From: Gammaproteobacteria bacterium
GTDB lineage: Bacteria; Pseudomonadota; Gammaproteobacteria; Enterobacterales; Psychrobiaceae
Assembly: GCA_013214885.1 (NCBI GenBank)
Contig: JABSRS010000010.1
Coordinates: 2,450-22,779 of the forward strand
Length of the DNA stretch: 20,330 bases
Reading direction: 5' to 3'
Made by a program: the position numbers and the translations under genes. Below the pieces are notes generated by a model. The model made no database searches and was not told the DNA's origin. It saw only the letters and a program-made list of their open reading frames with translations. Shown in pieces: positions 7,471 through 16,554 of the stretch (position 1 is the stretch's first letter; each line of letters opens with the position of its first letter).

Positions 7471-8673
7471 TCAGAAAAAATGACTAGCCTTAGTGACCGC
7501 AGCAATAAATTTATCGACATCGGCTACGGTATTGTACGGGGCAAATGAGGCGCGAACCGTGCCGGCAATGTTTAGATGCTCCATAAATGGCATGGCACAA
7601 TGGTGACCAGCTCTCAGCGCGATATTTTGTTGATCTAACAAAGTGGCAATATCAGAAGGGTGCTCATCGTCAATCACAAAACTAATGATGCTGAGTTTGT
7701 TTTTAACATCACCAATAATCCGCAGGCCATCAATCGCTAATAATTGGGTTCGGGCAAGTTCCATTAATTGTGTTTCATGGCGATTCAATGCGGCGCGATC
7801 GAAGCTATTAATAAAATCAATCGCCTTGGCTAAACCTATAACGCCACTAATATTTGGTGTACCTGGCTCAAATTTAAATGGCAGTTGATTAAATGTGGTG
7901 CCGCTAAAGCTAACTCGTTTAATCATTTCGCCACCACCTTGCCACGGCGGCATTGCCTCGAGTAGTTGTTGCTTGCCGTAAAGTACTCCGATGCCTGTTG
8001 GGCCATATAGCTTATGGCCAGAAAAAGCATAGAAATCACAATCAAGTTCGGTGACGTTAACCTCAAGGTGTGCGATGGCTTGGGCACCATCGATCACCGT
8101 TATGGCATTCACTTGCTTTGCTAGCGCAATGATTTCTTTAATTGGGTTGATAACCCCCGTGACGTTTGAGGCATGAGCGATTGCAACAATTTTCACTTGG
8201 TCGGTGATTAATGATTTGGCATGGTCTAAATCTATTTCAGCGGTATCGGTTAAGCCAATAACTTTTATTTCAGCACCCGTTTGCTCGGCCAATAACTGCC
8301 AAGGCACGATATTAGCGTGGTGCTCACTTAACGCGAGTACTATTTGATCACCCGCTTTTAAATTGGTACGGCCATAGCTTTGCGCAATGAGATTAATCGC
8401 CTCGGTTGTACCCTTGGTAAAGATAATCTCTTTGCTGGAATGGGCATGAATGAACTTGGTGACCGTGGTGCGAGCAAGTTCAAACTGCGCCGTTGCTTTG
8501 GCACTTAACTGATGCGCCGCCCGATGGACATTGGCATTGCCAGAGCTGTAAAACTCAGTGATAGCATCAATAACTTGCTGGGGCTTTTGCGCCGTCGCTG
8601 CACTATCAAGGTACACGATCTGCTCATGACAAATTAATGGAAAGTGACGGCGGAAATCAGTATCGTTCAACAT
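7471..8673 (-). CDS. csdA: Cysteine desulfurase, CsdA type
   Basis: This PLP enzyme removes sulfur from cysteine as an enzyme-bound persulfide for Fe-S clusters or thio-cofactors. The 400-residue class II aminotransferase fold shows YLDSAATAQKP, SEHHANIVPW, VIDGAQA, the PLP-binding Lys221 in YAFSGHKLYGPTGIGVLYG, and the persulfide Cys359 in RAGHHCAMP. The stretches WQGGGEM, EPGTPNISGVIGL and GTVRASFAPYNT resemble E. coli CsdA more than SufS, although HHCAMP is SufS-like. The usual partner csdE is not next to it; the flanking gene upstream is uvrA, 5 bp away, so the two are probably co-transcribed. Alternative name: SufS-like desulfurase. Confidence 0.9.
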   Translation of the reverse strand: MLNDTDFRRHFPLICHEQIVYLDSAATAQKPQQVIDAITEFYSSGNANVHRAAHQLSAKATAQFELARTTVTKFIHAHSSKEIIFTKGTTEAINLIAQSYGRTNLKAGDQIVLALSEHHANIVPWQLLAEQTGAEIKVIGLTDTAEIDLDHAKSLITDQVKIVAIAHASNVTGVINPIKEIIALAKQVNAITVIDGAQAIAHLEVNVTELDCDFYAFSGHKLYGPTGIGVLYGKQQLLEAMPPWQGGGEMIKRVSFSGTTFNQLPFKFEPGTPNISGVIGLAKAIDFINSFDRAALNRHETQLMELARTQLLAIDGLRIIGDVKNKLSIISFVIDDEHPSDIATLLDQQNIALRAGHHCAMPFMEHLNIAGTVRASFAPYNTVADVDKFIAAVTKASHFF

Positions 8674-8678
8674 TTGTT

Positions 8679-11516
8679 CTATTTACCTAAAACTAAAGGC
8701 TTTAAAAAGCGGGCAGTATGAGAGGTTGGATGCATAGCGACTTCTTCTGGGGTACCAGTACACAAAATCTCACCACCACCGGCACCACCTTCGGGTCCTA
8801 GGTCGATAACCCAATCAGCCGTTTTAATAACATCAAGGTTGTGTTCGATAACCACAATAGTGTTGCCATGATCGCGCAGGCGATAGAGCACATCTAATAG
8901 CATTTGAATATCTTTAAAGTGCAAGCCTGTGGTTGGTTCATCCAGAATATAAAGTGTTTGTCCGGTATCGCGCTTTGATAATTCTTTGGCAAGCTTAACC
9001 CGTTGCGCCTCACCGCCAGACAAGGTAATTGCCGACTGTCCTAATTTTATATATGACAGACCAACGTCCATCAGGGTTTGTAATTTACGTGAAATAGCGG
9101 GCACTGGTTTAAAGAACTCATTGGCATCTTCAACCGTCATATCTAAGACTTGATGAATGTTTAGCCCTTTATAAAGTACTTCCAGCGTTTCGCGGTTATA
9201 ACGTTTTGAGCTACAAACATCACAAGGTACGTAAACATCAGGTAAAAAATGCATTTCTACTTTAATTAAGCCATCACCCTGACAAGATTCACAGCGTCCG
9301 CCCTTAACGTTAAAACTAAAACGTCCTGGTTTGTAACCACGGGAACGCGATTCTTGGGTTGCGGCAAACAGCTCACGAATTGGGGTGAATATCCCGGTAT
9401 AAGTCGCAGGATTAGATCGCGGCGTACGACCAATTGGGCTTTGATCGATATCGACCACTTTATCGCAATTATCCAAGCCTTCAATTCGGTCATAAGGCGC
9501 TGGCTCATCATTGACTGCCTTATTGAGTGCCAAATGGGCAATGCGATAGAAGGTATCATTAATTAAGGTCGACTTGCCTGAGCCAGAAACCCCTGTAACA
9601 CAGGTAAGAAGACCATTTGGAATGGCCAAATCGACAGATTTTAGGTTGTTGCCAGTCGCGCCAAATAGCTTGATCCATTTTTCGGTTGGCTTGGTGCGCT
9701 CGGCTGGGTACTCAATTTTTTTAACCCCAGATAAATACTGCCCCGTCAAAGACTCGGGAGTATTGATAATATCCTCATAGCTACCTTGAGCAATAATTTC
9801 GCCGCCATGGACACCAGCACCAGGGCCAATATCGATAATATAATCGGCACTGCGAATAGCATCTTCATCATGTTCAACCACGATCACGGTATTACCAAGA
9901 TCGCGTAAATGGTTGAGGGTTTTTAATAATCGTTCATTATCACGTTGATGCAGGCCAATCGATGGCTCATCAAGTACATACATCACGCCGACTAAACCAG
10001 CACCAATTTGGCTGGCCAGTCTAATACGTTGTGCTTCACCGCCCGACAAGGTGCCAGCACCACGTGATAGGCTTAAATAACTTAGACCAACATTAACCAA
10101 GAAACCGAGTCGGTCTTGAATTTCTTTTAAGATCTTTTCAGCAATTTGGGCGCGCTGACCACTAAATTCTAATTGTTGGAAGTATTCAAAACACTCACCA
10201 ATCGAATATTCAGTAATTTCAGGCAAGTTAGTTTTATCGATAAAGACGTTACGCGCTTCAAGGCGTAGGCGACTGCCGTTACAACTTGGACAAGATTGCT
10301 GATTAAGGTATTTAGCCAGCTCTTCACGCACCGAATTGGACTCGGTTTCGTGATAGCGGCGATCCATGTTGTTAATAATCCCTTCAAATGCATGATTTCG
10401 GATCACGACATCACCGCGGTCATTCATGTATTTGAACTCGAGTGACTTGGTACCACTACCGTACAGAACTAAATCTTTGTGCTCTTGTTTAAGCGACGAG
10501 TAAGGAGCCTCAAGTTCAAAGCCGTAATGCTCACTCAGCGAAGTTAACATTTGGAAGTAATAAAAATTACGACGATCCCAACCTCGAATAGCACCGCCAG
10601 CCAGGCTTAATTCGTCATTGACAATTAATTTTAGCGGATCAAAAAATTGCTTAATCCCTAAACCGTCACAGCTGCCACAAGCACCCGCTGGGTTATTGAA
10701 TGAAAAAAGTCTGGGTTCGAGCTCTGCCATCGAATAGCCACAGTGCGAGCAGGCAAAATTGGCAGACAGTAAAATAGGTTCGATATCACTGTCATCGTCC
10801 ATCGAGACAATGCTCGCAACGCCACCCGATAAATCGAGTGCCGTTTCAAAGGATTCAGCCAATCTCTGCTGTAAATCATCACGGACTTTAAAGCGGTCAA
10901 CGACCACTTCGATGTCATGCTTCTTTTGTAATTCGAGTTTCGGAGGATCGCTTAAATCGCAAACTTCACCGTCGATTCTGGCACGGATGAAGCCTTGGGC
11001 CGCTAAATTATCTAATAACTTAGCATGTTCGCCTTTGCGTTGTTGCACCACTGGGGCTAACAACATTATCTTGCTGCCCTCAGGGAGCGATAATACTTTA
11101 TCGACCATCTGACTTACTGTTTGAGCAGCCAGAGGAGTGTCGTGGGTGGGACAGCGAGGTTCGCCGACACGGGCAAATAATAGGCGCAGGTAATCATGAA
11201 TTTCGGTAATGGTGCCAACCGTGGAACGAGGATTGTGCGATGTCGATTTTTGCTCAATAGAAATCGCTGGGCTTAGGCCTTCAATCGAGTCGACATCTGG
11301 CTTTTCCATTATCGACAAAAATTGCCTAGCATAAGCAGATAATGACTCAACATAGCGGCGTTGACCTTCTGCATAAAGCGTGTCAAAAGCTAACGATGAT
11401 TTCCCCGAGCCCGATAAACCAGTAATGACAATTAATTTGTCCCGCGGGATCGTTAAATTAATGTTTTTTAGGTTGTGGGTTCTGGCACCCCGAATTTCAA
11501 TATTGTTTACGCGCAC
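8679..11516 (-). CDS. uvrA: Excinuclease ABC subunit A
   Basis: UvrA is the damage-recognition ATPase of nucleotide excision repair and loads UvrB onto lesions. The protein has two ABC modules, each with Walker A ([18 protein letters not shown]) and the signature LSGGEAQR, plus zinc-binding cysteines (CSHCGYS...[16 protein letters not shown]...CDVCSSKRY). I place the start at GTG 11516, giving 945 residues beginning [15 protein letters not shown], because AGGAAGGG (11521-11528) lies 4 nt upstream. An in-frame start 13 codons further up would add a tail that has no counterpart in E. coli UvrA. It lies just upstream of csdA and diverges from piuC. No clear gammaproteobacterial SOS box is seen. 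Confidence 0.97.
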   Translation of the reverse strand: MRVNNIEIRGARTHNLKNINLTIPRDKLIVITGLSGSGKSSLAFDTLYAEGQRRYVESLSAYARQFLSIMEKPDVDSIEGLSPAISIEQKSTSHNPRSTVGTITEIHDYLRLLFARVGEPRCPTHDTPLAAQTVSQMVDKVLSLPEGSKIMLLAPVVQQRKGEHAKLLDNLAAQGFIRARIDGEVCDLSDPPKLELQKKHDIEVVVDRFKVRDDLQQRLAESFETALDLSGGVASIVSMDDDSDIEPILLSANFACSHCGYSMAELEPRLFSFNNPAGACGSCDGLGIKQFFDPLKLIVNDELSLAGGAIRGWDRRNFYYFQMLTSLSEHYGFELEAPYSSLKQEHKDLVLYGSGTKSLEFKYMNDRGDVVIRNHAFEGIINNMDRRYHETESNSVREELAKYLNQQSCPSCNGSRLRLEARNVFIDKTNLPEITEYSIGECFEYFQQLEFSGQRAQIAEKILKEIQDRLGFLVNVGLSYLSLSRGAGTLSGGEAQRIRLASQIGAGLVGVMYVLDEPSIGLHQRDNERLLKTLNHLRDLGNTVIVVEHDEDAIRSADYIIDIGPGAGVHGGEIIAQGSYEDIINTPESLTGQYLSGVKKIEYPAERTKPTEKWIKLFGATGNNLKSVDLAIPNGLLTCVTGVSGSGKSTLINDTFYRIAHLALNKAVNDEPAPYDRIEGLDNCDKVVDIDQSPIGRTPRSNPATYTGIFTPIRELFAATQESRSRGYKPGRFSFNVKGGRCESCQGDGLIKVEMHFLPDVYVPCDVCSSKRYNRETLEVLYKGLNIHQVLDMTVEDANEFFKPVPAISRKLQTLMDVGLSYIKLGQSAITLSGGEAQRVKLAKELSKRDTGQTLYILDEPTTGLHFKDIQMLLDVLYRLRDHGNTIVVIEHNLDVIKTADWVIDLGPEGGAGGGEILCTGTPEEVAMHPTSHTARFLKPLVLGK

Positions 11517-11520
11517 TAAT

Positions 11521-11528
11521 CCCTTCCT
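11521..11528 (-). promoter_or_regulatory. Ribosome binding site deciding the uvrA start
   Basis: The minus strand reads AGGAAGGG, then ATTA, then GTG. This strong Shine-Dalgarno site favours GTG 11516 over the longer in-frame start at 11555, which would place this site inside the coding region. Confidence 0.75.
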
Positions 11529-11756
11529 ATCACAGCTCGATAATCGAACTGGCAATTATCGCATAAAAAAAGCTTAGGGTCTGTTGATCTTTGTCGTTCG
11601 AATTTAGTTCAATCGTTCGGACAGCATCTGTTGGTTATTTCAACTGAGTGATTACCTAGTTTGTAGCTAACTACACCCAGAACGCTTCTGCCTGATATAA
11701 ACCGCCAAAATTGCCGAACAATGATCTTAAAATTTAAAGCTGTTCTTATGTGGACC

Positions 11757-11762
11757 TATAAT
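11757..11762 (+). promoter_or_regulatory. Candidate -10 box for piuC
   Basis: TATAAT with TTTAAA 18 nt upstream (11733-11738) as a poor -35. It lies about 120 bp before the piuC start and 50 bp before the Fur-like site, so Fur would bind downstream of this promoter's start point. Confidence 0.35.
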
Positions 11763-11810
11763 GTTCTTTTATATGGTCATTTTATTATCACCTTAGCTAC
11801 TAGTTGCAAA

Positions 11811-11825
11811 TGGAAATAATTATCA
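11811..11825. promoter_or_regulatory. Fur-box-like site upstream of piuC
   Basis: TGGAAAT-A-ATTATCA matches the 7-1-7 Fur consensus TGATAAT-n-ATTATCA at 12 of 14 arm positions. It lies 59 bp upstream of the piuC start. PiuC homologues in E. coli and Pseudomonas are Fur-regulated, which supports the call. Confidence 0.65.
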
Positions 11826-11884
11826 TTACTATCGTTGCTATTATTGAGGCGTTAATTTTTTATACCAAATACGAGTCAGAATTT

Positions 11885-12565
11885 ATGTTATTGCACATCC
11901 CTAATGTTTTAACGAAAGCACAAGTTGTAGAGTGTCAAGAGATGCTATTAGGCGCTGATTGGGTCGATGGAAAAACCACCGCGGGTCATTTGGCTCTACA
12001 TAGTAAAAACAATTCACAATTACCACAAGATTCTGAAGTCAGCCGACAAATAGGCGATTTCGTATTGAGCCGCTTGCAACAGCAGTCGCAATTTATGAGT
12101 GCAGCACTACCGAACAAGTTTTATCCGCCAATGTTTAATTGTTATCAAGACGCGGGAAATTTTGGTAATCATATCGACAATGCGATTAGAAGATCCCCCT
12201 TGACCGGTGGTCAAGTGCGCACCGATTTATCGATGACCCTATTTTTAACCGAGCCTGACAGTTACGACGGGGGAGAACTTGTAATTGAAGATACTTACGG
12301 GGAAAAACGAGTTAAGTTACCGGCAGGTGATCTCATTCTCTATCCGTCAACGAGTATGCATCGGGTGACACCCGTCACCCAAGGGCGTCGCTTGGCTTCT
12401 TTTTTTTGGTTGCAAAGTTTAATCCGCAGCGATGAACAACGCCGGACATTATACGAACTTGATCAGAGTATTATGGCGCTAACTCAACAAGACTCACAAC
12501 AAGTTGAATTGATCAGATTGACTGGGGTCTATCACAATTTATTAAGGCAATGGTCTGAAACATAA
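11885..12565 (+). CDS. piuC: PKHD-type Fe(II)/2-oxoglutarate hydroxylase, PiuC/YbiX family
   Basis: This is an iron- and 2-oxoglutarate-dependent dioxygenase of the family found beside Fiu/PiuA siderophore receptors; its substrate is not established. The prolyl-hydroxylase-type fold carries the iron triad His96-x-Asp98 (GNHIDN) and His159 (SMHRVTPV), and Arg169 (GRRLASFFW) for 2-oxoglutarate. The start ATG at 11885 gives 226 residues, the standard family length, beginning MLLHIPNVLT. The frame is open further up to 11804, but the extra 27 residues (rich in I) are not part of the family and overlap the Fur-like site. The receptor gene follows on the same strand after an unusually long 454-bp gap. 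Confidence 0.92.
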   Translation: MLLHIPNVLTKAQVVECQEMLLGADWVDGKTTAGHLALHSKNNSQLPQDSEVSRQIGDFVLSRLQQQSQFMSAALPNKFYPPMFNCYQDAGNFGNHIDNAIRRSPLTGGQVRTDLSMTLFLTEPDSYDGGELVIEDTYGEKRVKLPAGDLILYPSTSMHRVTPVTQGRRLASFFWLQSLIRSDEQRRTLYELDQSIMALTQQDSQQVELIRLTGVYHNLLRQWSET

Positions 12566-12600
12566 ATATCCGGGTTCAGGTTAATTAGTCTTTGCTTAAA

Positions 12601-12746
12601 AATAATACCAATCGCATTAAAGCTGTGATCTTATTACTGGCATGGCCATGCTAACGCTGTTGCGCCAACTCATCTGGTTTCGATCTACAGACCATGGTCA
12701 AATCGTTTTAAGTCAAACCTTCATTACTGGATAACGACTTAAAACG
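12601..12746. repeat. Candidate interspersed repeat (MITE-like) with nested palindromes
   Basis: The block starts AATAATACCAATCGCATTAA, which resembles the ATACCAAT-type ends of intergenic repeats I recall in marine gammaproteobacteria. It contains the 12-bp palindrome GCATGGCCATGC (12640-12651) and a perfect 11-bp inverted repeat CGTTTTAAGTC (12704-12714) / GACTTAAAACG (12736-12746) with a 21-nt loop. TTATTACTGG (12631) and TCATTACTGG (12721) recur 90 bp apart. No clear matching terminal repeats or transposase were found, so the limits are approximate. Confidence 0.4.
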
Positions 12747-12949
12747 TCATTTTGAGGTTTCAAAAGATTTATTTTTAACTTCTTATAAAAATAAAAAATT
12801 AATATCATATAACTAATAGCGGATAAATTAATTGATATTAATCAATTTGTTGTTGTTAAGTTGTGGTAAAACACTGAATAAAGTGACATCTCGATCTTTA
12901 ATTTTTAGAACCGAACTATCGATAAAACCTCGTAACTGACATTGCAAAC

Positions 12950-12968
12950 GATAATGGTTCGCATTATC
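12950..12968. promoter_or_regulatory. Fur box upstream of the TonB-dependent receptor
   Basis: GATAATG-GTTCG-CATTATC is a perfect 7-bp inverted repeat and matches the 19-bp Fur consensus GATAATGATAATCATTATC at 15 positions. It lies 51 bp upstream of the receptor ATG, so the receptor is expected to be repressed when iron is plentiful. Confidence 0.85.
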
Positions 12969-13019
12969 ATGTGCTCGCTTTAATTTTACTTCCTTTTACT
13001 TAATCTATGAGATATCGCT

Positions 13020-15257
13020 ATGACTACCTTTACTAAATCTCCTATCAATATTGCAGTGGGGATTGCATTAGTAACCTGCGCTATTAGCGCACAAGCCGCT
13101 GGCTCCATCAAGGAACTAGCCGTTACTAAAGTGCAAGATCAGCAAACTGGCCAATACCATACAGGCAAATACCACGTTGAAAAAGTGGCGACGCATAAAA
13201 TCACCACTGCGTTGGTTGATACCCCTAAAACAGTGACTGTGATTTCAGGAGCTTTACTAGAGGATCAAGGTGTGACGACTATGGCTGAGGCGTTACGTAA
13301 TGTTTCTGGTGTATCGACATTTGGTGCTGGTGAAGGTGGTGGCGGTAATATTACCACCAATGATAAGTTAACTATCCGTGGTTTTAGCGCCAACGAAAGC
13401 ATCTATATCGATGGTATTCGTGATTTATCAAGTTATTCTCGTGATTTATTTAACTATGAACAAATTGAAATCACCAAAGGCGCAAATTCGTCCATTGCTG
13501 GTAAAGGGACCTCTGGCGGCGCAGTCAATTTGGTGACAAAGCGTGCCGACATGGAGATGGGTTTTAGCAAAGCGAAAGTTAGTTTTGATCAAGCACAAAC
13601 CAAGCGTGTGTCTATTGATAGTAACCTAGTATTTAATCAAGATACTGCCTTACGTGTTAATGCAGTAGTGAGTGACGGCGGCGATATCCATGACAATGGC
13701 GTAGAGAATTATAAAACACAAGGGCTGGCTTTCTCATTGCTTCACAACATCTCTGATAAAACCGCTATTAGTGGCGATGTGTTGATTCTCAAGCAAAATA
13801 ACAACCCGATGCTAGGCTTGCCTTGGGTAACTAAGGATGTGGCAGCTGACACCAGCTACACCGAAGGCGCGATCGACAAATCACTATGGGATATATACTA
13901 CGGTGTACCATCGCGTGATTTTGAGAAAACCAATATGACGCTGCTAACATTAAAAGTCGAGCATGAGTTGTCGGATAGTTCACGTTTAGTGAGCAGCACG
14001 CGTTATGTGACTAGTGATAGGCAGTCAACATTGAGCCGCCCATCGTTTTTGTATACGCGTGATGCTGAAACGAGGAAAAAAACTTATTTTGAGCCAGTTC
14101 GTCTTGATTACTTACAAAACACCGATGAAGAGAACGAACTATTGGTGACTCAGCTTGATTTTGTTACTCAGCTCTCACTGGCTGGAATGCAACATGATAT
14201 TGTGGTTGGTGGTGAGATTTACCAAGAAAGCTATAGCTATTATCGTTTTACCGATAACACTGTGTTATCTAGCGCTACAGTAGATTTGTTTAATCCTAAT
14301 CTTAACGTTACCTACACGGGAGCGATAACCCGTTTAGACAAGCCTGCAAAAGTCGAAGGCACCGGAATTGCTATTTATGGATTAGACACCATCCAATTAA
14401 GCGATCACTGGTTAATGACGGCAGGGCTGCGTTTTGAAGATTTTGGCGCTAAGGGATCTTCATATCAAAGAACTGGTGAAAGAGATGCTCACGGCAGCAG
14501 TATTTATGCTTCGGAAGATGGCTTGGACGTTAGTGATAACTTTGTGAGTTACAACATGTCATTAGCCTATAAGCCAAACTATTATACCAACTATTACTTA
14601 GGCTACGCTAACTCACAATCACCGAGTCTTAGTACGCTCAAAGCTTCTCGATATGACTCGAGTAATAAATTAGATCCGGAAGAAGCAACCACGTTAGAGC
14701 TAGGGGCAAAATGGCAGTTAATGGGCGATCGTCTGTTGGTAAATGCCGCGTTATTTGTGACAGAAAAAACAGTTAAAGATCGCAATGATGATCGAGTCTA
14801 TTTCTTAGCTGGTAAGCAGCGAGTCGAAGGATTTGAGCTAAGCATTAATGGTGAAATTAACGATGATTTATCGATTATTGCTTCATATACTCATCAAAAA
14901 TCAGAAGTACTACAGGACTTTAGCCAAGATAGTGTTGGTAATGGTTTAACGTCGACGCCTGAGCATACCGCTAATGTGTGGATTAACTATGCTGCAAGCG
15001 ATAAATTATCACTTGGTGCGGGCGCAAACTATACTTCTGGAGATATTTACTGGCGTAAAAATACGGCTTTCTTCGATACTGGCAGCACGGTATTAATTAA
15101 CGCGATGGCTTCTTATCAAGTGAATGATGCATTGGGATTACAACTTAATATCAATAATCTAACCGATAAAGATTACATTACTGATTACAGCGCTAAGGGG
15201 CATTTCCTACCTGGCGCGCCAAGAAATATTAAACTGGGATTAACCTATCAGTTTTAA
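13020..15257 (+). CDS. TonB-dependent ferric siderophore receptor, Fiu/PiuA type
   Basis: This outer-membrane receptor takes up a ferric siderophore with energy from TonB-ExbBD. The 745 residues begin with a signal peptide (cleavage near SAQA, residue 26) and a possible TonB box (KELAVTKV). The plug domain (about 55-175) contains KTVTVISGALLEDQGVTTMAEALRNVSGVSTF, TIRGFSANESIYIDGIRD and GGAVNLVTKRA. The rest is a 22-strand-type barrel with a typical C-terminal signature ending in Phe (LGLTYQF). The plug resembles E. coli Fiu (GVNTFFAGE..., SIYIDGIRDIGS), a receptor for catecholate monomers, and piuC is the classical Fiu/PiuA neighbour. A catecholate ligand is therefore likely but not proven. 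A bidirectional terminator follows. Confidence 0.95.
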   Translation: MTTFTKSPINIAVGIALVTCAISAQAAGSIKELAVTKVQDQQTGQYHTGKYHVEKVATHKITTALVDTPKTVTVISGALLEDQGVTTMAEALRNVSGVSTFGAGEGGGGNITTNDKLTIRGFSANESIYIDGIRDLSSYSRDLFNYEQIEITKGANSSIAGKGTSGGAVNLVTKRADMEMGFSKAKVSFDQAQTKRVSIDSNLVFNQDTALRVNAVVSDGGDIHDNGVENYKTQGLAFSLLHNISDKTAISGDVLILKQNNNPMLGLPWVTKDVAADTSYTEGAIDKSLWDIYYGVPSRDFEKTNMTLLTLKVEHELSDSSRLVSSTRYVTSDRQSTLSRPSFLYTRDAETRKKTYFEPVRLDYLQNTDEENELLVTQLDFVTQLSLAGMQHDIVVGGEIYQESYSYYRFTDNTVLSSATVDLFNPNLNVTYTGAITRLDKPAKVEGTGIAIYGLDTIQLSDHWLMTAGLRFEDFGAKGSSYQRTGERDAHGSSIYASEDGLDVSDNFVSYNMSLAYKPNYYTNYYLGYANSQSPSLSTLKASRYDSSNKLDPEEATTLELGAKWQLMGDRLLVNAALFVTEKTVKDRNDDRVYFLAGKQRVEGFELSINGEINDDLSIIASYTHQKSEVLQDFSQDSVGNGLTSTPEHTANVWINYAASDKLSLGAGANYTSGDIYWRKNTAFFDTGSTVLINAMASYQVNDALGLQLNINNLTDKDYITDYSAKGHFLPGAPRNIKLGLTYQF

Positions 15258-15322
15258 TGGTAGACAGCTGGCCATTGGAAACACGTATTTTCATTGGTCA
15301 CGGCTATAAATAGTTAACTCAT

Positions 15323-15351
15323 AAAAAAGCCGATGCTTCATCGGCTTTTTT
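15323..15351. terminator. Bidirectional rho-independent terminator
   Basis: GCCGATG (15329-15335) and CATCGGC (15339-15345) form a stem with a 3-nt loop, flanked by six A and six T. It lies between the receptor (+) and the hydroxy-acid dehydrogenase (-), which converge on it, so it should end both transcripts. Confidence 0.92.
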
Positions 15352-15414
15352 GTTTCTGACAGCAACTAATCTCTACTTTGGCTATCAATGGCTAGACATC
15401 GGTATAATTGCACT

Positions 15415-16524
15415 TCAAGTTAATAGTTTATCTTCGGTTATGTCGTTAATAGTTTTAGCCCCACACAGCCCCATGGTGAGTTCAAACTCGTCTTTCAATA
15501 TTTTTAGAGCATGGGCAACGCCCATTGGACCAGCAGTGGCAAGTGCATAAAGCACGACTCGGCCAATTAATACGCTGTTCGCACCTAAGGCGATAGCTTT
15601 GAATATATCACTGCCACGGGTAATGCCGCTATCAAGCATAATACTAAAATCTTGTCCGACAGCTTGACGAATGCTCGGTAGGGCATCGATACTCGATATT
15701 GCACCATCGAGCACCCGACCACCGTGATTTGATACAACTATTGCGCTAGCCCCTATCGCTTTGGCTTTAAGCGCATCTTGTGGGTCGAGTATGCCTTTTA
15801 TTATGACTGGCAAACTGGTGAAATTAATGATTTTCTCAATGAGTTCCCAAGTCGGAGCGCTGTCTTGTAGTCGTGCCAATACTGGGTTCTTATATTGATT
15901 ATAGTCGATGCGATCCTGATTGTTGTTGATTAAATTAACCGCACACACATCACTGGGTAAGCTAAACCCCGCACGTTGCTCACGATTTCTTAAACCATTA
16001 ACGGGAGCGTCAACACTAATCATTAAGGCCTGATAACCATTATGTTGGGCTCGCTCAATTAAGCTTAATGTTTCACGCCAGTCGGTTTGTACGTATAACC
16101 CAAACCATAGCGGACTCGAGGATTGTGACTGTTGATATTGCTGTGCGACGTCCTCAATGCTGGTACTGGCGAGGGTACTTAATACAAATCCAATATCTTG
16201 GGCGCCAGCGGCCATTACCGTGGCAAGTTCACCAAGCGGATTGAGTAACGTCTGATAAGCCATTGGCGCAATTAAGAAAGGATAGGCGAGAGATTGACCA
16301 AGGAGTTCGCTCTCGGTTGTTGCGCCAGTTAAGTCACATAACACGCGTGAGCGTAGTTTTATTGCATCGAAACAGGTGCGATTATCTGCCTTGGTAATTT
16401 CATCGGCCGAGCCGCCATCAATATAGTGCCACACAGCCTCGCTTAAATGCTGCTTAGCGTGACGGCGATAATCACTAGCGGCGGCGATATCATGTGGAAT
16501 GTTTTGTTGATGAGACGTTGGCAT
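15415..16524 (-). CDS. FMN-dependent alpha-hydroxy-acid dehydrogenase/oxidase
   Basis: This cytoplasmic or membrane-associated flavoenzyme belongs to the LldD/glycolate oxidase family, which oxidises L-2-hydroxy acids (lactate, glycolate, mandelate) to keto acids. The 369 residues form a TIM barrel with all usual active-site residues: Tyr34 in HYIDGGSADE, Tyr144 in GLYVQTDW, Lys243 in VIIKGI, His267 and Arg270 in SNHGGRVLDG, and the FMN phosphate site LDSGITRGSD...LIGR. The substrate cannot be read from the sequence. It lies 92 bp after the DUF4198 gene on the same strand and may be read through from that operon, but hairpin-forming repeats lie in the gap. Its place in an iron locus is unexplained. 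Confidence 0.9.
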   Translation of the reverse strand: MPTSHQQNIPHDIAAASDYRRHAKQHLSEAVWHYIDGGSADEITKADNRTCFDAIKLRSRVLCDLTGATTESELLGQSLAYPFLIAPMAYQTLLNPLGELATVMAAGAQDIGFVLSTLASTSIEDVAQQYQQSQSSSPLWFGLYVQTDWRETLSLIERAQHNGYQALMISVDAPVNGLRNREQRAGFSLPSDVCAVNLINNNQDRIDYNQYKNPVLARLQDSAPTWELIEKIINFTSLPVIIKGILDPQDALKAKAIGASAIVVSNHGGRVLDGAISSIDALPSIRQAVGQDFSIMLDSGITRGSDIFKAIALGANSVLIGRVVLYALATAGPMGVAHALKILKDEFELTMGLCGAKTINDITEDKLLT

Positions 16525-16554
16525 GGCTGGTTAATCACTTTTTTAAGGTAAATG

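Larger units (their letters stand above)
11517..11884. other. Divergent uvrA / piuC intergenic region
   Basis: No gene is seen in these 368 bp. On the uvrA side, GATAAT (minus strand, 11555-11560) preceded by TGC is a candidate extended -10. It is part of an inverted repeat CGATAAT (11538-11544) / ATTATCG (11555-11561), and TCGATAATCGA (11537-11547) is itself palindromic. GTTC occurs at 11596, 11607 and 11615. On the piuC side, TATAAT lies at 11757-11762, with a Fur-like site at 11811-11825. The middle part (about 11572-11735) has no recognisable signal and might be an intergenic repeat. Confidence 0.5.
12566..13019. other. piuC-receptor intergenic region
   Basis: No gene is seen in these 454 bp. 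They contain a repeat-like block with strong inverted symmetry (12601-12746), a very AT-rich tract (about 12765-12850) with a perfect inverted repeat AATTGAT-ATTA-ATCAATT (12830-12847), and a Fur box (12950-12968) before the receptor gene. No terminator is evident after piuC. Confidence 0.6.

Noticed and set aside
9266..11112. Several open frames on both strands within uvrA
   Set aside because: All overlap the UvrA frame and lack domain features or ribosome sites.
11517..11555. Longer uvrA start at 11555
   Set aside because: The 13 extra residues have no counterpart in E. coli UvrA, and a strong ribosome site directly precedes GTG 11516.
11596..11618. GTTC-N7-GTTC resembling the alphaproteobacterial LexA operator upstream of uvrA, with a third GTTC
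   Set aside because: The host looks gammaproteobacterial, whose LexA reads CTGT-N8-ACAG; the match is short and likely chance.
11804..11884. Longer N-terminus for PiuC starting at 11804
   Set aside because: The extra 27 residues are not part of the PiuC/YbiX family, overlap the Fur-like site, and ATG 11885 gives the standard 226-residue protein beginning MLLHIP.
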